A stretch of DNA of 42,864 bases from Planctomycetota bacterium (GTDB lineage Bacteria > Planctomycetota > UBA1135 > GCA-002686595): contig DUCM01000008.1 of NCBI GenBank assembly GCA_012959785.1, positions 1 to 42,864 of the forward strand, given 5' to 3'. This document shows, piece after piece, positions 7,388 to 16,891 of this stretch. The number at the start of each line of letters is the position of its first letter. Position 1 is the first letter of the stretch. A program made the position numbers and the translations under genes. The notes beneath the pieces are model-generated. The model was not told the DNA's origin, ran no database searches, and saw nothing but the letters and a program-made list of their open reading frames with translations.

Positions 7388-10195
7388 ATGACCCTGTTCA
7401 ATTCCTGGTCGAAGCCCCTGATCGGCCTCGGCCTCGCCTTCGTGGTCGCCGCCTTGGCCCTGCCCCAGCTCCACACCCAGGCTCCCATGCCGCCCGCTCA
7501 GGCGCCCTCTCTGGTGCAGGTCTCGGCGCGCTGGTTCGGCCAGGTTCCTCTGTCCCCCGAGCGACCCGCCGCCCACGCACCCAAGGCTGTTTTCTGGTTG
7601 GGAGATCCCAAGCAGTGTTTCGTGCCGCTCTCATCGTGGCAGGTGATTGAACTCTCCGACGGCAGCGCTCGCATGAGCTGCCTCCTTGCCGAGAGCCGCG
7701 ACGAATCTCGGCGCTGGTTCTTCGAAGCCACCCTCCGGGGGCGCGATGATTCGGCGGGCTGGCAGTGCTGGCGCGGCTTGAGGGGCACCCTGCGCGGCCA
7801 AGGCGCCTACGCCGGCGCCCTGCTCGAATTGCATCCGAGCACTGAGCCAGCCGCTCGCCTCGGCTGCGTTCCCAAAGCAACCGAGTCTGATCCCAATGTC
7901 GAGGGACGCTTTTCTTTCCAGGTCATCAATCAGCCCGACGACGGCTCGGCTCTGGTCTTCAAAGACAATCACGGTGGTTGGTATGCGCGGCTTACCGCGA
8001 GGGATGTGAGTCACACCGATCATGTGCCGCAATCGGGAGTGCTCTCACTCCCCGGCATCGGCGAGCCCCTGGTCTTCGTGAGCGGTGGTCAGTTCGAGGA
8101 ACTCTCTGATGGCAGCGCGCGCCTTGCGGGCGTCGTGGCGCGCCACGACGAACGCTCCGTGACCTTTGCCCTTGAAATTTCCCTGGGCCAATTCGCAACT
8201 GACGGCGAGACGGCCTGTCCGCCCAGCGACAGTCCCTGGCGTGCTCTGGCGAGTGACGCCTACGCCGATGGGTCGGGCACCCTGGACGATAGCACTTGGC
8301 GCTATTACAGCTCACTCAGCGGAACACTCACCGGGCTCGGATCCGAAGCGGGCGCCCTGATTCAACTCGAACGCTCCGGACCTGCTTTCCAGGTGGGCAT
8401 CGGCGCAAATGGCCGCAGCACCAGTTTTGGAGCATCCGGCGCTGTCACCGCCCGAGTTCTCAGCCAACCCGACTCCGCCGCGAGGTTCCCCGAGACCAGC
8501 AGCGGCGAGTTGTGCCTCGAATTACACCGCTCCAGTTTGCAAATTACTTCCGGTGCCCGAGAGGGTGCCGGGAAGTCTCTCGGCTTTGAGTTTCCCGGTC
8601 TTGGCGACGACTTCGTCTTCAGCCGCGGCGGCCAACTCGTGGAGCAGCCCGCTGGTACGGCGCACTTGACGGGTGAGATCATGAGTCTAAGTCGTCCGGA
8701 CCAGCGCCTGTTTGTGGATCTTGCCTTCGCGGGGCGCTGCGGCGGGCACAATGTCAGCCGGGAACTCGAATTCCCTGAGAGCCGCGGTCTTTTCGCGGCC
8801 AGCTACATCGACCAGGGCGGCCCCGTCGATCCAGGTACATGGCACGCCTACCGGCAAGTTCAGGGCACCCTCTGGGGACTCGGCAGCTTGAGCTCCGAGC
8901 GCTTCGATGTGACTGGTGAAGGCATGGCCTTGCAGGTCGGCATCGGCGCCAATGGCTCCAGCCTCGCCTACGGCGCATGGGGCGAGTTCCTCGCGAGCCG
9001 TGTCACCCAGTCCCTATCGAATGCCGAACCGGTGACTGTGACCATGAGTGTTGAGCTCCGGGGGTCCGGGCGCGAGGCACTCAGTGCCGCTGGCCACGAT
9101 TTAGCCCTGGCGGGCTCGAACCGTGCCGGCGCTCTGCGCATCGACGGCCTCGGCGGTGACTTTGTATTCGTCTCCGGCGGCGAGTTGTTGCAACGCGCCG
9201 ATGGCAGCGCGAGCCTGTCTGGAATCCTCGCCCGGCGCAGCTATCCCCTGCAACGCTTCCTCTTCGAAGCTGAGTTGCAGGGCCGCCGTGATCCCCAGGG
9301 AGCGAGTTATCCGCCCCAGGGAAGCCCCAAGCTGGGATTTGTCGGCGAGCCAGCAGGTTCGTCCGATGCGCCCGCCAGGCATGAATCGTGGACCTACTAT
9401 GAGAGCTTCGAAGGCCGGCTCTTGGGATTGGAGGAATTTTCCGGCGCACGCATCGCATTGCAGCGCAGGGGACCTGCATTTCAGGTGGGTCTGGGTGCTA
9501 GCGGTCGCAACGCGGATTACGGCGCAGCTGGTTGGATCACTCTGACTGTCGAGCAAGCGCCGAAGCAGGCGGGCGCGTTTGCCAAGGCTCTCAGTACCGG
9601 CATGTTGACCCTTGAGTCCCGACGCGACCTCTCTAGCCGGGCCGAAGAAGCCGTGGCCCTGACTTCGGTGAAGGTGCCCGCGGGGCACGCCTTGAGTTTA
9701 CCCGGTCTCGCCACGGATCTGATTTTTGCCGACGGCGGCGAGTACTGCGAGTATTCCGATGGCCGCGCGAGCTTGACCGGCATCGTTTCGCGGGCCACCG
9801 ATTCCGGCAAGAGCTTCAGCGTGCAATTCGACTTTGACCAACGCGTTGACCCGGATTTTGGCAACTACCCGCCGCAGGGCAGCCCCTCCTTGGAGTTGCC
9901 GCGCTCGGCCTATAGCGGTCACGGCGGCGTGGTGGATCCGCACAGCTGGCACTACTTCGAGTCCATCGAGGGTGTACTCGTGGGCATGGGTGAGTGGTCG
10001 GGCTCATGGCTCAAGGTGCAGGGTCTCGGCCAGGCCACTCAGGTGGGTCACGGTGCCAACGGTCGCAATCTCGAACGGGGCGCCTCGGCGCTGCTCGATG
10101 TGGAGGTGATTCAGTCACCGGGGCACGCGGAGGATTGGCCCCAGGGTAACCTACAAGGGCGTCTGGACATCGATCTGGAGCGCATCAGCTTCTGA
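7388..10195 (+). CDS. Secreted protein with five tandem beta-rich repeats, function unknown
   Basis: 935 aa from the ATG at 7388, which gives a proper signal peptide (MTLFNSWSKPLIGLGLAFVV... to about residue 30). A GTG at 7346 in the same frame would place 14 extra residues before it. The protein is built of five repeats of roughly 160-190 residues. Each holds a 'LPGLG-DFVF-SGG' strand, a 'DGSA-L-G' strand, a 'W-YY-S--G-L-GLG--SG' segment and a 'FQVGIGANGR---YGA-GW' signature. The first copy is degenerate (it lacks the VGIGANG motif). Copies four and five also share YPPQGSP. There is no catalytic motif, membrane anchor or PEP-CTERM-like tail. I do not recognise a named family. It may be a surface or extracellular structural protein. 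Confidence 0.75.
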   Translation: MTLFNSWSKPLIGLGLAFVVAALALPQLHTQAPMPPAQAPSLVQVSARWFGQVPLSPERPAAHAPKAVFWLGDPKQCFVPLSSWQVIELSDGSARMSCLLAESRDESRRWFFEATLRGRDDSAGWQCWRGLRGTLRGQGAYAGALLELHPSTEPAARLGCVPKATESDPNVEGRFSFQVINQPDDGSALVFKDNHGGWYARLTARDVSHTDHVPQSGVLSLPGIGEPLVFVSGGQFEELSDGSARLAGVVARHDERSVTFALEISLGQFATDGETACPPSDSPWRALASDAYADGSGTLDDSTWRYYSSLSGTLTGLGSEAGALIQLERSGPAFQVGIGANGRSTSFGASGAVTARVLSQPDSAARFPETSSGELCLELHRSSLQITSGAREGAGKSLGFEFPGLGDDFVFSRGGQLVEQPAGTAHLTGEIMSLSRPDQRLFVDLAFAGRCGGHNVSRELEFPESRGLFAASYIDQGGPVDPGTWHAYRQVQGTLWGLGSLSSERFDVTGEGMALQVGIGANGSSLAYGAWGEFLASRVTQSLSNAEPVTVTMSVELRGSGREALSAAGHDLALAGSNRAGALRIDGLGGDFVFVSGGELLQRADGSASLSGILARRSYPLQRFLFEAELQGRRDPQGASYPPQGSPKLGFVGEPAGSSDAPARHESWTYYESFEGRLLGLEEFSGARIALQRRGPAFQVGLGASGRNADYGAAGWITLTVEQAPKQAGAFAKALSTGMLTLESRRDLSSRAEEAVALTSVKVPAGHALSLPGLATDLIFADGGEYCEYSDGRASLTGIVSRATDSGKSFSVQFDFDQRVDPDFGNYPPQGSPSLELPRSAYSGHGGVVDPHSWHYFESIEGVLVGMGEWSGSWLKVQGLGQATQVGHGANGRNLERGASALLDVEVIQSPGHAEDWPQGNLQGRLDIDLERISF

Positions 10196-10211
10196 GAGCC
10201 CGCGAGGGCTC
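10196..10211 (+). terminator. Stem-loop right after the repeat-protein stop
   Basis: GAGCCC (10196-10201) pairs with GGGCTC (10206-10211) around a GCGA loop, a GNRA tetraloop. It begins at the first base after the TGA. There is no U tract, so it may protect the transcript 3' end or be a non-canonical terminator. Confidence 0.35.
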
Positions 10212-10305
10212 GCAAGAAGAATGAAAACCGGCTCCTGGCACGGGGGTAGGTACGCTTGACGATTCCCCAGATCGCTCGGCCCTTCCCACTGCACTGGAAC
10301 CAAGG

Positions 10306-11787
10306 ATGATCCTTCTTCACCGCTGGCGCGCGTTTTTATCCTCGAGAGTCCTGCCGTGCTGCCTGTTTCTTGGCGGCTTGTTTTGTTCTGCCACTCATCT
10401 GACGGCCACTCCTGGCGACAGACGAGAAGACTCCTTCGCGCTGGCCCGCCGTGAACTCGTCGAGACCTGCCTACCTCGACTCAGTGCCTTGGCTCAGGAG
10501 TGCAGAAAGAAACGCTTCTATGGCGAAGCCGATGCGCTCTGGAAGGCCGTGATTGCCCTCGACCCCAACCATGCCGCCGGGCGCAAGGCTTTGCGCTACT
10601 TCAAAAGGCGTGGTGGCGCCTGGTACCAGTCCAAGGGTTATCACCAGCCCAAGAACCGTGGCAAGCAAGGGCTGGAGTCGGCGCGCATGAGTAGCCGACA
10701 GGAGCTGGAGAGCCTACGCGACGGCATGCTGGATCTCCTGGAGGCGAGTCGCGGTAGTCTCGGCGCCCGGCGGCGCGAGGGGGAACTCGCGCTTTTGACC
10801 GAGCTCTTGCCGCAGGACGCAGCCCTGCGCAGTGCCATTGGCGAAGAGCTGCACGAGGGGCAGTGGATGCTCTCTGAATCAGTCACAGCCCTCCACCGCC
10901 GTCGAGCTTTTCCGCACCTTGCAGCCGCTTGCCTACGCATGGCTCCAGAACCTCGTGAGGCACGCATAAGGCCAGAGGAGAGCGCGCTTGGAATTCCCTG
11001 GGACGCTGCGAAGCAGACCGATGCCCTGCGCGTGATCGGGTCCACCGGCGAGTTAGAGGTCACTCACGCCGCGCGGGTATCCCATGCGGTGGGCGACTAT
11101 TTTCGCACCGTCCTCGCGGGCGCCGGCAAGCATCGTGCGGGCTTCACCCTGTACCTGCTGGAAAACAGCCACAAGGCGGCCATGATCGCCAATTGGCCGG
11201 GGTTGGATCAGACGACGCGCAAGGGACTTGCGGCGGCCGATGGCGGCTGGCTGGGCCAGAATAACCGTTTGGCGGAGTGGGGCCCCTCTTCATCCCGGCG
11301 CGTGGATGGTGCCGCGCGCCAGAGTCTGGGCACCATGTTGATGGACAGCTTTGGCATCACGGGTCGACAGGGGTGGGCCTGGGAGGGGATTGGCCTTTAC
11401 ATGGTGCACGAGCTCGTCGGCACGCGCTTGACCTGGTTCTTCGAGAGTGAGGGCTATCAGCCCCAACTCACCGGTGGCTTGTGGGCGCGGCTGCAAGCAC
11501 CAAGGGCTGATTGGCTTGCGGAGGCGCGCACCTTGCTCGAGAGTGCAGACCGTCCCTCTCTGGTGTACCTCTTGGGCCGCACGATCAACGCCATGCGCGA
11601 AGAGGATGTGCTGCTGGCCTATGCTTTGGCGGCCTATCTGCTTGAGGGCCATCCCAAGCTGACGCCCATCATCCTGACGCGCATCGGCGCGGGCGAGCAG
11701 CCCGTGCGCGTATTTGAAGACATCCTCGGCTACTCGGTGCAGCACATTGAGTCGCGCCTTGTGCGCTTCTTGGATGAGACTCGTTGA
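10306..11787 (+). CDS. Exported protein with degenerate peptidase-like C-terminal half
   Basis: 493 aa with an N-terminal hydrophobic export signal (residues 1-35, CCLFLGGLFCSATHLTA). Residues 45-90 look TPR-like (KRFYGEADALWKAVIALDPN). From about residue 255 the layout resembles gluzincin peptidase-MA-like proteins: DYFRTVL, HRAGFTLYLLEN, a long helix and then WAWEGIGLYMVHELVGTRLT. The expected HExxH zinc motif is missing; only an isolated HEL inside the 'EGIGLY' helix is seen, so catalysis is doubtful. The ATG is preceded by CCAAGG. It follows the repeat protein by 110 nt on the same strand, and its stop is one base from the stop of the convergent beta-propeller gene. No specific function can be given. 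Confidence 0.7.
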   Translation: MILLHRWRAFLSSRVLPCCLFLGGLFCSATHLTATPGDRREDSFALARRELVETCLPRLSALAQECRKKRFYGEADALWKAVIALDPNHAAGRKALRYFKRRGGAWYQSKGYHQPKNRGKQGLESARMSSRQELESLRDGMLDLLEASRGSLGARRREGELALLTELLPQDAALRSAIGEELHEGQWMLSESVTALHRRRAFPHLAAACLRMAPEPREARIRPEESALGIPWDAAKQTDALRVIGSTGELEVTHAARVSHAVGDYFRTVLAGAGKHRAGFTLYLLENSHKAAMIANWPGLDQTTRKGLAAADGGWLGQNNRLAEWGPSSSRRVDGAARQSLGTMLMDSFGITGRQGWAWEGIGLYMVHELVGTRLTWFFESEGYQPQLTGGLWARLQAPRADWLAEARTLLESADRPSLVYLLGRTINAMREEDVLLAYALAAYLLEGHPKLTPIILTRIGAGEQPVRVFEDILGYSVQHIESRLVRFLDETR

Positions 11788-11788
11788 G

Positions 11789-14392
11789 TTACTGGTCGCC
11801 TGTTAGCCCCGAGGAGATCAAGTCGCCGTTGGCTTGCGAGCAGAGTTCGAAAGGCAGATCAGCTGCGGCGAAACCACCGAGCCGTTCGATCAATACAGCC
11901 CAGACTGCCGGGTCTTCGATGGATGTCGTGCTGGACTGAGCCAGGGCGCCGTCAATGCGGAACCAGCCGGCCTCAAGTTCGCCCAGGCCCAGGATTTCGT
12001 TCGGTGCGTGGTTTGTGCTACCCGCGAGGAAGGCGTTGCTGAAGACATTCGAAATGTCGAGCAGGTTGATGCGCTCCCAACAGTGGAAACTGTGCGATGT
12101 CGAGAACTCCTCTTCGTTGTCGTTGTAGATCAGGAAGTCGATCCAGGTGGTGAACTCGGGCCCCCCCGTGAGAGCCAGCAGCACCAGTTCGCTGTTGATG
12201 AGTCCAGGTCCAGATTGACCCAAGAAGCGCGGCACCAAGATCTCTGCGGGCGCCATCGTGTACTCCAAGCCATCGAGGTCGCGCACGCCGTCGCCATCGA
12301 GATCGGTGGTGGCACCTGTGGCGAGAGCTTGCAGGGACAGGGCATTCACCGAGTACTCGAAGGCCTCAAAGCCATTCAGCACGAGGATCTGACCCATCAG
12401 GGCATCGTGCTGGATGGGCGCGCCGCTCGTGGGGTCCTTGGCGAAGATGTAGAAGTAGCCGTAGGCTTGGTTGGGGTTGTGAGCCGAGGCAAGCAGGCTC
12501 AGAGTGTCATTTCCTGTGAGGGTTTCGGTGCGGTTGAATTCGAGACACTGGTCGCCGTCGATGTAGACATACTCGACATCAATTTCAGCCAGGTTGGTGT
12601 TGCTGACGGTGGTTATGCAGACCGTACCCGGTCGACTGTCGAATTCGGGGTAGAGGAGCAGGCTGCCAGGCGAGCGCCGATGGGCCTTGCCGCAGGGCGC
12701 AGCGCCCACGCCGAGGTTCTCGATCGCAAGGTCGAACAGGATCGGTGACTCGCCAGTCGTGGGGGATTGTTGCAGTTGGACTCGCGCCTGCATGTAGCGC
12801 CCTCGAAGGTGTGTGCGCATGCTGTTCAACGCAGGGGAGTAGGGTTGGGATGACAGATTGGCGAGGTCATTGGACGCCCGTGCTTCCACCACGACCGCGG
12901 CCCCGTTCGGCTCGGAAGCGTTCCACTCCAGTCGGCCCCACTCGCTGTCGTTCTCACCGCTGTCTTCGATCACATTCCAGGTACCCTGGGCCTGGGTGAC
13001 TTCATAATCCACCGGGCCACTGGTTTTGCTGAACTGAAAGGGCTCAGTGCCGCGATGAAAATTGAGCACGAGGTCCACTTGGCCTCCCGTAATTGCGCTG
13101 GGCTCGATGCGATTTACGCTGTCGGATCCCCGGCAGGCCACCCATACCCGGCCCTGGTCGTCAACGGTTAGGCCCATGGGTGCGAGGTCCACGGGGATCG
13201 GCGCGCCAACCAAGTCGCCGGCAGTGTCGAGGTGGTACACGCGATTCAGGACAGTGTCGCTGACAAAAATGTGGCCCGTCAGGGGCGAGGCTGCCAGGCC
13301 GCCCAGTTCGACGGCGCCAGGAATGGGCTTGGCTTGAAAGAGGACCAAGCCGTCGGGCGCGATCTTGGCCACCGCGGCACTCATCCTCTGGCTGATCCAA
13401 ACATGGCCCTGGGGGTCGATGATGATTCCGTCGGGACCGTTGATGGGGACACAAAGCGAGCTTGCGGGCGAGGCCAAATCTCGGCGCATGACACTGCCTT
13501 GATGGAGGCTGGTGGACCACATGACGCCCTGCGAATCGACGAGCCCGCCGAAGCCGCCGCAGCCGGGGGCGCGGAAGGAGGTCATGAGCGCACCGGTATC
13601 GGGGTTGAGTTTTTCGAACTGCGCCGGCTGACCGGGATAGCCCGCGACCCAGATCTGGCCACCGGGATCGATGGATGCATGGCGCAGGACGGGGCTGTGT
13701 GTTTTTTGGTAGACCAGGATCAGCTCGTCAACGGCGTCTTCAACGAGGGCTGGCCCACCGCTGGGGCTGCCGGTCCCGTCGCTGATGTTCGGCCAGGCGA
13801 GGACCTGTTCCTGACCCGACGAGGTGCGGATCAAGCCATCGCCATCTCGGTCGATGGCTGTGGAGTAGTCAAAGGGCGGTTGCAGGAACTCACCATTGAC
13901 ATCCGGTGCACCGAATGCGTTGCAACGCGTGCCGCCGACGATCACTCCGATCTTCACCACGGCGCCACCGGTGGGGGGCAGGATCTGGTCACGATTGGCC
14001 AGCCACACATTGCCTTGGCCGTCGACCACCGTGCGCGAAGCGTCGGCGAGTACGCCGTTCGGGGCCACACGGAACTCGCCCATGATGGCTCCCGTGTCGA
14101 CATCAATGCGCACAAGCGTGCCTTGGCGAGGGCCATCGCCGCCGGCGGTGGCCAGATGGATGAAGCGCAGCTCACGCGCGCTGGTATCGAGCTGCAATTG
14201 GTCAGGGTGGGGCGCGTCGTGATTGACATCGAGAACCGTGCCAAGCGCAAAGTCGGCGCTGGTCGTGTAGACCGTGACCTGGGCCATGGCAAGCGAGGCG
14301 CCAAGGCCGAGGGTCACGATGAGGGCGAGAACCAGGCGGCGAGTGTCCTGGCGGGGTTCTTTTTGCTGCACACCGGGCGAGTAACTGCTCAT
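11789..14392 (-). CDS. Secreted NHL/SMP-30-like beta-propeller protein
   Basis: 867 aa from the ATG at 14392, chosen because GGAGAAGGAAAG sits just upstream; an upstream start at 14434 lacks this. A signal peptide ends near AMAQV (residue 38). Residues 40-420 hold propeller blades of the NHL or virginiamycin-B-lyase-like type, with recurring 'D-QG-VW--' strands (VDGQGNVWLAN, IDPGGQIWVAG, IDPQGHVWISQ, VDDQGRVWVAC). A beta-sandwich-like middle region follows. Two calcium-loop-like motifs are present (DRDGDGLI and DLDGDGVRDLDG). The C-terminal part is unassigned and lacks a sorting tail. The protein is probably extracellular and binds rather than cuts. Substrate and partners are unknown. Confidence 0.78.
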   Translation of the reverse strand: MSSYSPGVQQKEPRQDTRRLVLALIVTLGLGASLAMAQVTVYTTSADFALGTVLDVNHDAPHPDQLQLDTSARELRFIHLATAGGDGPRQGTLVRIDVDTGAIMGEFRVAPNGVLADASRTVVDGQGNVWLANRDQILPPTGGAVVKIGVIVGGTRCNAFGAPDVNGEFLQPPFDYSTAIDRDGDGLIRTSSGQEQVLAWPNISDGTGSPSGGPALVEDAVDELILVYQKTHSPVLRHASIDPGGQIWVAGYPGQPAQFEKLNPDTGALMTSFRAPGCGGFGGLVDSQGVMWSTSLHQGSVMRRDLASPASSLCVPINGPDGIIIDPQGHVWISQRMSAAVAKIAPDGLVLFQAKPIPGAVELGGLAASPLTGHIFVSDTVLNRVYHLDTAGDLVGAPIPVDLAPMGLTVDDQGRVWVACRGSDSVNRIEPSAITGGQVDLVLNFHRGTEPFQFSKTSGPVDYEVTQAQGTWNVIEDSGENDSEWGRLEWNASEPNGAAVVVEARASNDLANLSSQPYSPALNSMRTHLRGRYMQARVQLQQSPTTGESPILFDLAIENLGVGAAPCGKAHRRSPGSLLLYPEFDSRPGTVCITTVSNTNLAEIDVEYVYIDGDQCLEFNRTETLTGNDTLSLLASAHNPNQAYGYFYIFAKDPTSGAPIQHDALMGQILVLNGFEAFEYSVNALSLQALATGATTDLDGDGVRDLDGLEYTMAPAEILVPRFLGQSGPGLINSELVLLALTGGPEFTTWIDFLIYNDNEEEFSTSHSFHCWERINLLDISNVFSNAFLAGSTNHAPNEILGLGELEAGWFRIDGALAQSSTTSIEDPAVWAVLIERLGGFAAADLPFELCSQANGDLISSGLTGDQ

Positions 14393-14474
14393 ATCTTTCC
14401 TTCTCCGTCCAAGAGCGATGGCTGATTCGCTCAATCTTCAAAACTGCATATAGGTCTCAGGAGGTATTCCCCCG

Positions 14475-14621
14475 TTTGCAATCCATAAAATCTGTTGCAT
14501 GATTGTCAGCAAGGCCTGCAAAACCCGCAATAGCCAGGAAGACGCAAAAAGACCGGCGGGGGAGAACAGCGGGTTCTCTGGGTTGCATAATAGGAAATCG
14601 CAAATAGGGCGCGATATGCAA
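14475..14621. promoter_or_regulatory. Divergent intergenic region with repeated TTGCAT/ATGCAA motifs
   Basis: Between the propeller gene (minus) and the cytochrome gene (plus), TTTGCAATC at 14475, TTGCAT at 14495 and 14583, and ATGCAA at 14616 recur; the last two form an inverted pair with a 27-nt spacer. The region is AT-richer than its surroundings. It could hold binding sites for a regulator of one or both genes. I could not place -10/-35 boxes with confidence. Confidence 0.3.
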
Positions 14622-14675
14622 TCTCTGCTTCCGGGCCTGGGTTTATCTATCCATGCTTCCGAATAGAATCCGCCG

Positions 14676-16457
14676 GTGTCCTTGCTCCTCCTCTCTGCTG
14701 TCAGCACAGCTCTTCTTACGGGTCCTGCCCTCGACGATTGGACTGTGCCGTCAGCGACGGTGGCGAGCCTCGGCGCCGAACGCTGCGCGACTTGTCACCG
14801 GGGTGTGGTCAAGAGCTACACACTGAGCGGCATGGCCCGTGCCCTGGGGCTGATTCAACTCGGCGAGTTGGGGGACCTCGATCCCGTGCAGGACGGCCCG
14901 GCGGCGATCACCTACGCCTTCGCCGAGACCCAGGGAGCCAGTCCCTGGATTACAGAGTCCTGGAAATCCGGTATGGGTGCCGAGCGCCACACGGTGCGGC
15001 GCAAGTTGCCGCTGCTATTCCGCATCGGCGCGGGGATCCTGGACCGTTCCTACGCAGCGCGTCACGGTCGCAGCATGTGGTTCGCGCCCCTCGAGGTGCT
15101 TTCGACTTCCGCCCACGGTGAACGCCATGCCGTTCTCGCTCCGGGTCACATGATGGTGCCCGGTTCGCGTTTTACCACACCGATCAGCATTGAGTGTTTG
15201 GCCTGCCATACCGGCGCGCTGCCGCCGGAGACCTACCCGCACAACCTACTGCCACCCGAGGATTGGCAACCCACTGGCATCGCTTGCGTGGTCTGTCACG
15301 GCCGCGCCGAAGCCCATGCCGATTGGCGCGATCAGGAGCTGGCGGGTGAGGCGCCAGCGGTTCCCGATCCGATTCTGCGCCACGACAACCTGGACCTCTC
15401 CGCGCAACTTTCCATGTGTGCGCGCTGTCATCTCCAGGGCGACGCTCGCATCGCTCTCAAGCCGGGGCTGCGGGGCATCTCGGCCCCCGGCGTGAACCAC
15501 CTCGAGGAGTGGGCGGTCTACCTGCCGAGCAATTCCGATGGTGATGTGGCCTTCGTCAGCCAAACCGAGCGCATGATGCGCTCGCGCTGCTTCACCGAAT
15601 CCCTGAAGTCGCGGCCCATGACTTGCATCACTTGTCATGACCCGCACCGCAGCTTGACCGTTGCCGGCGAGAGTCAGGCCGTGCGCGATGCCTGCCTGGA
15701 TTGTCACGGAGAGAGTCGGGCGCTAGCCCGCGCTTGCGCTATGGCCAAAGAAGAGCGCACCGGGGAGCGCGACTGCGTCGCCTGCCACATGCCGAAGACC
15801 CAGGTCTTCGATGTGGACGGCGTCGAGATCCGCGACCACTTCGTGCGCATTCAATCCGCCTCCCCCGAGCGAGGCCCCCTGCGCATCAAGCACTGCCGCG
15901 ATGGCTTGCTCGAACCCGTGGTTTGGCCAGGTGGCGATGCTGCGGCACTCCAGGCCGACTTTGGCTTGCAGTTGATGGCGGCCATCATTGCCCGACAATC
16001 TCAATCCGCAAAGGACCTTGTGGACTTCCCCCCTGGCAGCATTTCCAAAGGGCTACCAAGCTACCACCACCTGCGCGGGCGGCTGCTCGAAGAACTCGGG
16101 CGCATGGACCACGCCCGGGAGAGTTACGAACGCGCCATCGCTCTGGACTCCGACGCGCCGGAAACACGGGTCAACCTGGCCTTGATGTTGGGAGCGTTGG
16201 GGCGTGTTGCTGAGGGCATCGGGATTCTCGATGCCCTGCTCGAACGCTATCCCGGGGCCGAGGGCGCCCTGCGCAACCGCGCCATCCTGCGTCTCAACTC
16301 AGGGGACGGAGCGGGCTTCGCCGCCGACTTGATGGCCGCCCAACGCCTCTTGCCCCGCGCCAGCCTCGCTCGCGCCCTGGCTTCCTACTACAGGCAACTC
16401 GGTGAGTTGGGCGAGGCGAGCGCCTGGGAAGACGAGGCCGGGCGCCTCGAACCCTGA
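14676..16457 (+). CDS. Seven-heme c-type cytochrome with C-terminal TPR repeats
   Basis: 593 aa. The GTG at 14676 is the only credible start because an in-frame TAG lies 12 nt upstream; it gives a short signal peptide (LLLLSAVSTALLTGPA). Seven CxxCH heme-binding motifs are present: residues 37-41 (CATCH), 174-178 (CLACH), 204-208 (CVVCH), 248-252 (CARCH), 317-321 (CITCH), 340-344 (CLDCH) and 367-371 (CVACH). The layout resembles the cytochrome c554/NrfA-like multiheme superfamily. Residues 445-590 form TPR helices (GRMDHARESYERAIALDSDA). It should carry electrons in the periplasm, with the TPR part docking a partner. A heme-copper-oxidase-like gene and a Rieske gene lie close by, but no direct link is shown. 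Confidence 0.85.
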   Translation: MSLLLLSAVSTALLTGPALDDWTVPSATVASLGAERCATCHRGVVKSYTLSGMARALGLIQLGELGDLDPVQDGPAAITYAFAETQGASPWITESWKSGMGAERHTVRRKLPLLFRIGAGILDRSYAARHGRSMWFAPLEVLSTSAHGERHAVLAPGHMMVPGSRFTTPISIECLACHTGALPPETYPHNLLPPEDWQPTGIACVVCHGRAEAHADWRDQELAGEAPAVPDPILRHDNLDLSAQLSMCARCHLQGDARIALKPGLRGISAPGVNHLEEWAVYLPSNSDGDVAFVSQTERMMRSRCFTESLKSRPMTCITCHDPHRSLTVAGESQAVRDACLDCHGESRALARACAMAKEERTGERDCVACHMPKTQVFDVDGVEIRDHFVRIQSASPERGPLRIKHCRDGLLEPVVWPGGDAAALQADFGLQLMAAIIARQSQSAKDLVDFPPGSISKGLPSYHHLRGRLLEELGRMDHARESYERAIALDSDAPETRVNLALMLGALGRVAEGIGILDALLERYPGAEGALRNRAILRLNSGDGAGFAADLMAAQRLLPRASLARALASYYRQLGELGEASAWEDEAGRLEP

Positions 16458-16462
16458 CCGAA

Positions 16463-16891
16463 TCAAACATCGGGGGCGTTGATACGCGGCAGGAGGTTCA
16501 CGACGAAAGCCAGCACACAGGCACCCTGCGCCGTGGAGACGGCAAAGATCGCGTAGTGCAGCCAATCCGGCTCGGGGCGCGAGTAACCCAGGACCAACTC
16601 GCCCAGGAAGCGACCGATGGTGCAGATCACCAGGGCCATCCAGAGCCAGCCCATCAAGGCTGGTTTGTAGCGCGAGCCCTCCGGTGCTGGCGGCAGCTTC
16701 CAGAGCAAGATGGCCATGAACATCATCAGGAAGAAGCCCACCAGCATCATGTGGGTGTGCGCGGACAGATAGTAACGATGCAGGCTGCCCGCTCGCAGGT
16801 GCAGGGCCGAAGCCATGTGCATGCCGGTCAGGATGCCTGTGGCTCCGAACCAGAACGAGGTCTTGAGGTAGCGTCGGGCTAGGGGCGGCAT
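16463..16891 (-). CDS. Small heme-copper oxidase subunit I-like membrane protein
   Basis: 142 aa with four predicted membrane helices. It contains LHRYYLSAHTHMMLVGFFLM (about residues 37-56), whose histidines resemble heme-ligand helices of cbb3-type or NO-reductase-like subunit I, but the protein is far too short to be a full oxidase subunit (usually over 450 aa). Small stand-alone proteins of this kind are, to my knowledge, annotated as 'cytochrome c oxidase subunit I-like'. The start lies inside the end of the upstream phosphodiesterase-like gene (13-nt overlap, same strand), so the two are probably co-translated. It may bind heme or assist a redox complex. Confidence 0.65.
   Translation of the reverse strand: MPPLARRYLKTSFWFGATGILTGMHMASALHLRAGSLHRYYLSAHTHMMLVGFFLMMFMAILLWKLPPAPEGSRYKPALMGWLWMALVICTIGRFLGELVLGYSRPEPDWLHYAIFAVSTAQGACVLAFVVNLLPRINAPDV

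Noticed and set aside
7388..10195. Adhesin or autotransporter
   Set aside because: Repeats lack a translocator domain and there is no C-terminal barrel or sorting tail.
13232..14425. Long open frame on the plus strand antisense to the beta-propeller gene (397 codons)
   Set aside because: Low-complexity Gly/Asp/Arg-rich translation with no motif; it mirrors a real gene with signal peptide and propeller repeats, as is common in GC-rich DNA.
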